Source: DATKUK01 sp035530655 | GTDB taxonomy: Bacteria; Planctomycetota; Phycisphaerae; UBA1845; DATKUK01 | Direction: 5' to 3' | Length of the DNA: 64,000 bases | NCBI GenBank assembly: GCA_035530655.1 | Contig: DATKUK010000017.1 | Span: 124,001-188,000 of the forward strand | Shown: piece by piece, positions 61,644 to 64,000 of the stretch | Position numbering within the stretch: position 1 is the stretch's first letter | Layout: each line of letters opens with the position of its first letter | Made by a program: the position numbers and the translations under genes | The notes under the pieces: generated by a model | Databases searched by the model: none | The model's input: the letters and a program-made list of their open reading frames with translations, nothing else | What the model was told of the DNA's origin: nothing

Positions 61644-63443
61644 ATGCGAAGTGACATGATCAAGAAGGGCACCCAGCGCGCGCCTCATCGATCCTTGCTC
61701 AAGGCGGTTGGCGTGAGCGACCGCGACATGGACAAGCCGTTTGTCGGCATCTGCAACAGCTACACGGACATCATTCCCGGACATGTACACCTCAACATGG
61801 TGGGCGACTTCGTCAAGCAGTGCGTGCGCGAGGCGGGCGGGGTGCCGTTTCTGTTTAACACGATCGGGATCTGCGACGGGATCGCCATGGGTCATGTCGG
61901 TATGAAGTACTCGCTGCCGTCGCGCGAGTTGATAGCCGATGCGGTCGAGAGCATGGTTGAGGCCCATCGCTTCGACGCCCTGCTATGCATTCCCAACTGC
62001 GACAAGATCATTCCGGGCATGCTGATGGGTACGGCCCGCTGCAACATTCCGACCCTGTTCGTTTCGGGTGGTCCGATGGAAGCGGGCAGGACCCCATCGG
62101 GACAGATCGTGGACCTGATCAGCGTCTTTCAGGGCGTTGGCGCCCTCCAGACGAGTCAGATCGACGAGGCGCAGTTGCGCGAGATTGAGGACCACGCATG
62201 CCCCTCTTGCGGGTCGTGCAGCGGCATGTTCACGGCCAACAGCATGAACTGCCTCTGCGAGGCGTTGGGGATGGCACTTCCCGGCAATGGGACGATCCTG
62301 GCCACGAGCGAGGACCGTCTGGATCTCTATCGCACCGCCGGCGAGCAGATCATGAAGCTGCTGGAGCAGGACATCAAGCCGCGGGACATCATGACGTCGC
62401 AGGCCATCGACAACGCGATGATCCTCGACATGGCCATGGGCGGAAGCACAAACACCCTGCTCCACGTGCTGGCGATCGCACACGACGCACAGGTGCCGTA
62501 CGACATGGCCCGTATCAACGAACTAAGCGGGCGGACGCCGAACATTTGCCGTGTGGCCCCTTCGTGCGACTATCACGTGGAAGACCTGCAGGCGGCTGGC
62601 GGCATCATGACCATTCTCGGCGAGCTGGTGCGGGGCAGGCCGGACCTTCTGCACCTGGACTGTTTGACGGTCACGGGGCAGCCGCTTGGCGAGAACATTC
62701 GCAGGCACGACATCCGCGCGAACGGACAGAAAATCCAGAGGGCGGGGCTTTCGCAGGCCACACGGTCTCGACTGTCGTGTCATACGGACAAGGCCAACGC
62801 CGACGGGGCCGCTGTCCTGGCCAGACTCGCATCCGACTTCGACCCGGAGGATTGCATACGCACCGTCGCCAATGCTTACTCGCCCGAGGGCGGGCTGAGC
62901 ATTCTGTACGGGAACCTTGCTCCTGAGGGTGCGGTGGTCAAGACAGCCGGCGTGAGCCCAAAGATGCTGAGGCACGAAGGCCCCGCGGTGATATTCGAGA
63001 GTCAGGAGGAAGCATGCGACGGCATCCTAGGTGGCAAGGTCAAGGCGGGCGACGTCGTGGTCATCCGCAACGAGGGGCCCAGAGGAGGCCCGGGCATGCA
63101 GGAAATGCTCTCGCCGACCAGTTACATCAAGGGGATGGGACTGGACGAGGCGTGCGCGCTGATTACCGATGGTCGGTTCAGCGGGGGCACGGCCGGGGCA
63201 TGTATCGGGCACATCTCGCCCGAAGCCGCATCCGGCGGGCCGATCGGGGTGTTGCGCGCCGGCGATCGGATCCGAATTGACATACCGGCCCATTCGCTCG
63301 ACGTTCAGGTGCCGCAGGCAGAGCTGGACGAGCGGGCCAGGCAATACGTGCCGCCGGAGCCTCGGTTCAAGCGTGGCTGGCTCGCCCGATATACGGCCAT
63401 GGCCACGTCCGCGTCGACTGGTGCGGTGTTGGCTCACCGTTAG
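61644..63443 (+). CDS. ilvD: Dihydroxy-acid dehydratase
   Basis: This 599-residue IlvD makes branched-chain 2-oxo acids (isoleucine and valine synthesis) with an Fe-S cluster. Cluster and metal motifs are CIPNCDKIIPGM, CPSCGSCSGMFTANSMN and FVGICNSYTDIIPGHVHL; the C-terminal domain has LITDGRFSGGTAGACIGHIS. The start at 61644 is preceded by AGGAG; the longer open frame upstream is not coding. It is not within an ilv operon in this window. Confidence 0.96.
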   Translation: MRSDMIKKGTQRAPHRSLLKAVGVSDRDMDKPFVGICNSYTDIIPGHVHLNMVGDFVKQCVREAGGVPFLFNTIGICDGIAMGHVGMKYSLPSRELIADAVESMVEAHRFDALLCIPNCDKIIPGMLMGTARCNIPTLFVSGGPMEAGRTPSGQIVDLISVFQGVGALQTSQIDEAQLREIEDHACPSCGSCSGMFTANSMNCLCEALGMALPGNGTILATSEDRLDLYRTAGEQIMKLLEQDIKPRDIMTSQAIDNAMILDMAMGGSTNTLLHVLAIAHDAQVPYDMARINELSGRTPNICRVAPSCDYHVEDLQAAGGIMTILGELVRGRPDLLHLDCLTVTGQPLGENIRRHDIRANGQKIQRAGLSQATRSRLSCHTDKANADGAAVLARLASDFDPEDCIRTVANAYSPEGGLSILYGNLAPEGAVVKTAGVSPKMLRHEGPAVIFESQEEACDGILGGKVKAGDVVVIRNEGPRGGPGMQEMLSPTSYIKGMGLDEACALITDGRFSGGTAGACIGHISPEAASGGPIGVLRAGDRIRIDIPAHSLDVQVPQAELDERARQYVPPEPRFKRGWLARYTAMATSASTGAVLAHR

Positions 63444-63526
63444 GAACTGGCAGGATCTGGGCCGATGTGGCTGTGATCACCGCCTATGGTCAATCGGCGG
63501 AAACCTGCGCCAGAACAGAGGGACGG

Positions 63527-64000
63527 ATGACCGACGACGTTGAGCAGCGGGTCACGGGCAACGCTTCTGGCGAGGCGCGCGAGCCGAGCCCGGGTCCCGC
63601 GTTTGCTCGACGCGTTACCGCCTCGACGCGACTTGGGCCTGCCGCGACCGAGCCTGTCCGGCAATCTGCGGGGGCGGCTGTGGCCGACGCTATGTGGGTG
63701 CTGCTGCCAGCGGCGGCGTGGGTCTCGGTGGCTGAGAAGCTGATCGCAGACGCCGTGGCAGGCAGTGCGGGTCAACCACTCTCCTATTCGGTATTGCTGC
63801 TGAAAATGGCGATCAGGCTCGTGCTCGTGTGGGGTCTGATTGCCTGGCGGCTGCGGGTGCGCAAGCAGCGTCCGACGTTGATCGGCTGGACCGCCCGGAA
63901 CTGGCTACGGGAGGGCGTCCTCGGGCTGCCGACGGTAGCCGTGCTGCTGATGGTGTCGGTGGCTATGACTGCATGGCTGCTGATTCTGTGGCCGGAGCTG
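63527..64000 (+). CDS. N-terminus of a predicted membrane protein (cut by window end)
   Basis: A frame from an ATG at 63527 (AGAGGGA upstream) stays open for 158 codons to the window end. After about 50 polar residues come hydrophobic segments (ALWVLLPAAA-type, LLLKMAIRLVLVWGLIAW, LGLPTVAVLLMVSVAMTAWL). A CPBP-type intramembrane protease is possible, as many begin this way, but the catalytic motifs would be beyond the edge. Confidence 0.55.
   Translation, partial: MTDDVEQRVTGNASGEAREPSPGPAFARRVTASTRLGPAATEPVRQSAGAAVADAMWVLLPAAAWVSVAEKLIADAVAGSAGQPLSYSVLLLKMAIRLVLVWGLIAWRLRVRKQRPTLIGWTARNWLREGVLGLPTVAVLLMVSVAMTAWLLILWPEL

Overview
The window is GC-rich, gene-dense bacterial chromosome that looks planctomycete (Phycisphaerae-like). 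This is an inference from gene content, not from a marker gene: a Gfo/Idh-aldo/keto reductase fusion, an HTH-receiver regulator with the DNA-binding domain first, a TIGR03790-like surface lipoprotein, an FG-GAP protein, UxaE, a heparinase-like lyase and an unusual PilMNOPQ cluster. Both ends cut genes: pnp on the left and a membrane protein on the right.

Layout. 1-8.6 kb: rpsO-pnp, a stand-alone receiver, a HEAT protein, a zinc alcohol dehydrogenase, a QueC-like protein, pterin carbinolamine dehydratase, argS and a small monocistronic gene with its own promoter and terminator. 8.8-16.4 kb: one tight leftward chemotaxis operon, cheA-cheW-cheR-cheD-HDOD-cheY-cheX-cheB, with no receptor gene in view. 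17-26 kb: exported and sugar-related genes (FG-GAP, DUF2092-thioredoxin, Gfo/Idh-AKR fusion, enolase-superfamily dehydratase, heparinase-like lyase). 26-30 kb: etfB-etfA-acyl-CoA dehydrogenase operon. 30-33 kb: surE and a PKD lipoprotein. 33.2-35.4 kb: a small AT-rich mobile locus read here as an integron relic: an integrase N-terminal fragment, a likely attI region, one two-gene cassette on the opposite strand (two-TM protein plus GT2 glycosyltransferase) and an attC site. 35.4-44.6 kb: COG3910-type ATPase, HAD hydrolase, O-antigen-ligase/TPR membrane protein, DUF2617 protein and a heterodimeric ABC exporter. 44.6-47.7 kb: aroF-type DAHP synthase, serS and tRNA-Phe. 47.9-49.5 kb: uxaE. 49.5-60.1 kb: leftward type IV pilus-type assembly operon (PilM-PilN fusion, PilO-like, PilP-like, secretin, ExbD-like protein). 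60.8-64 kb: HTH-receiver regulator, ilvD and a truncated membrane protein gene.

Two findings stand out. First, the DNA upstream of serS carries a full set of transcription-attenuation parts: a promoter, a 25-codon leader ORF rich in Ser and aromatic codons, a U-tailed terminator, and a leader segment complementary to the terminator's 5' arm. The downstream genes are serS and the first enzyme of aromatic synthesis, which matches the codons. Second, the cassette boundary heptamer at 34764-34770 is exactly complementary to the attC R'' box 1.2 kb away, as expected for an integron cassette.

Other points of interest are a Lys-Met/Gly-Gly motif recurring in three adjacent pilus proteins, a CheA with two HPt domains plus a GspE-N/MshEN-like segment, a QueC-like protein with an altered PP-loop, and a hairpin-rich element with 25-bp terminal inverted repeats. 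All family calls rest on reading motifs; no database search was run.
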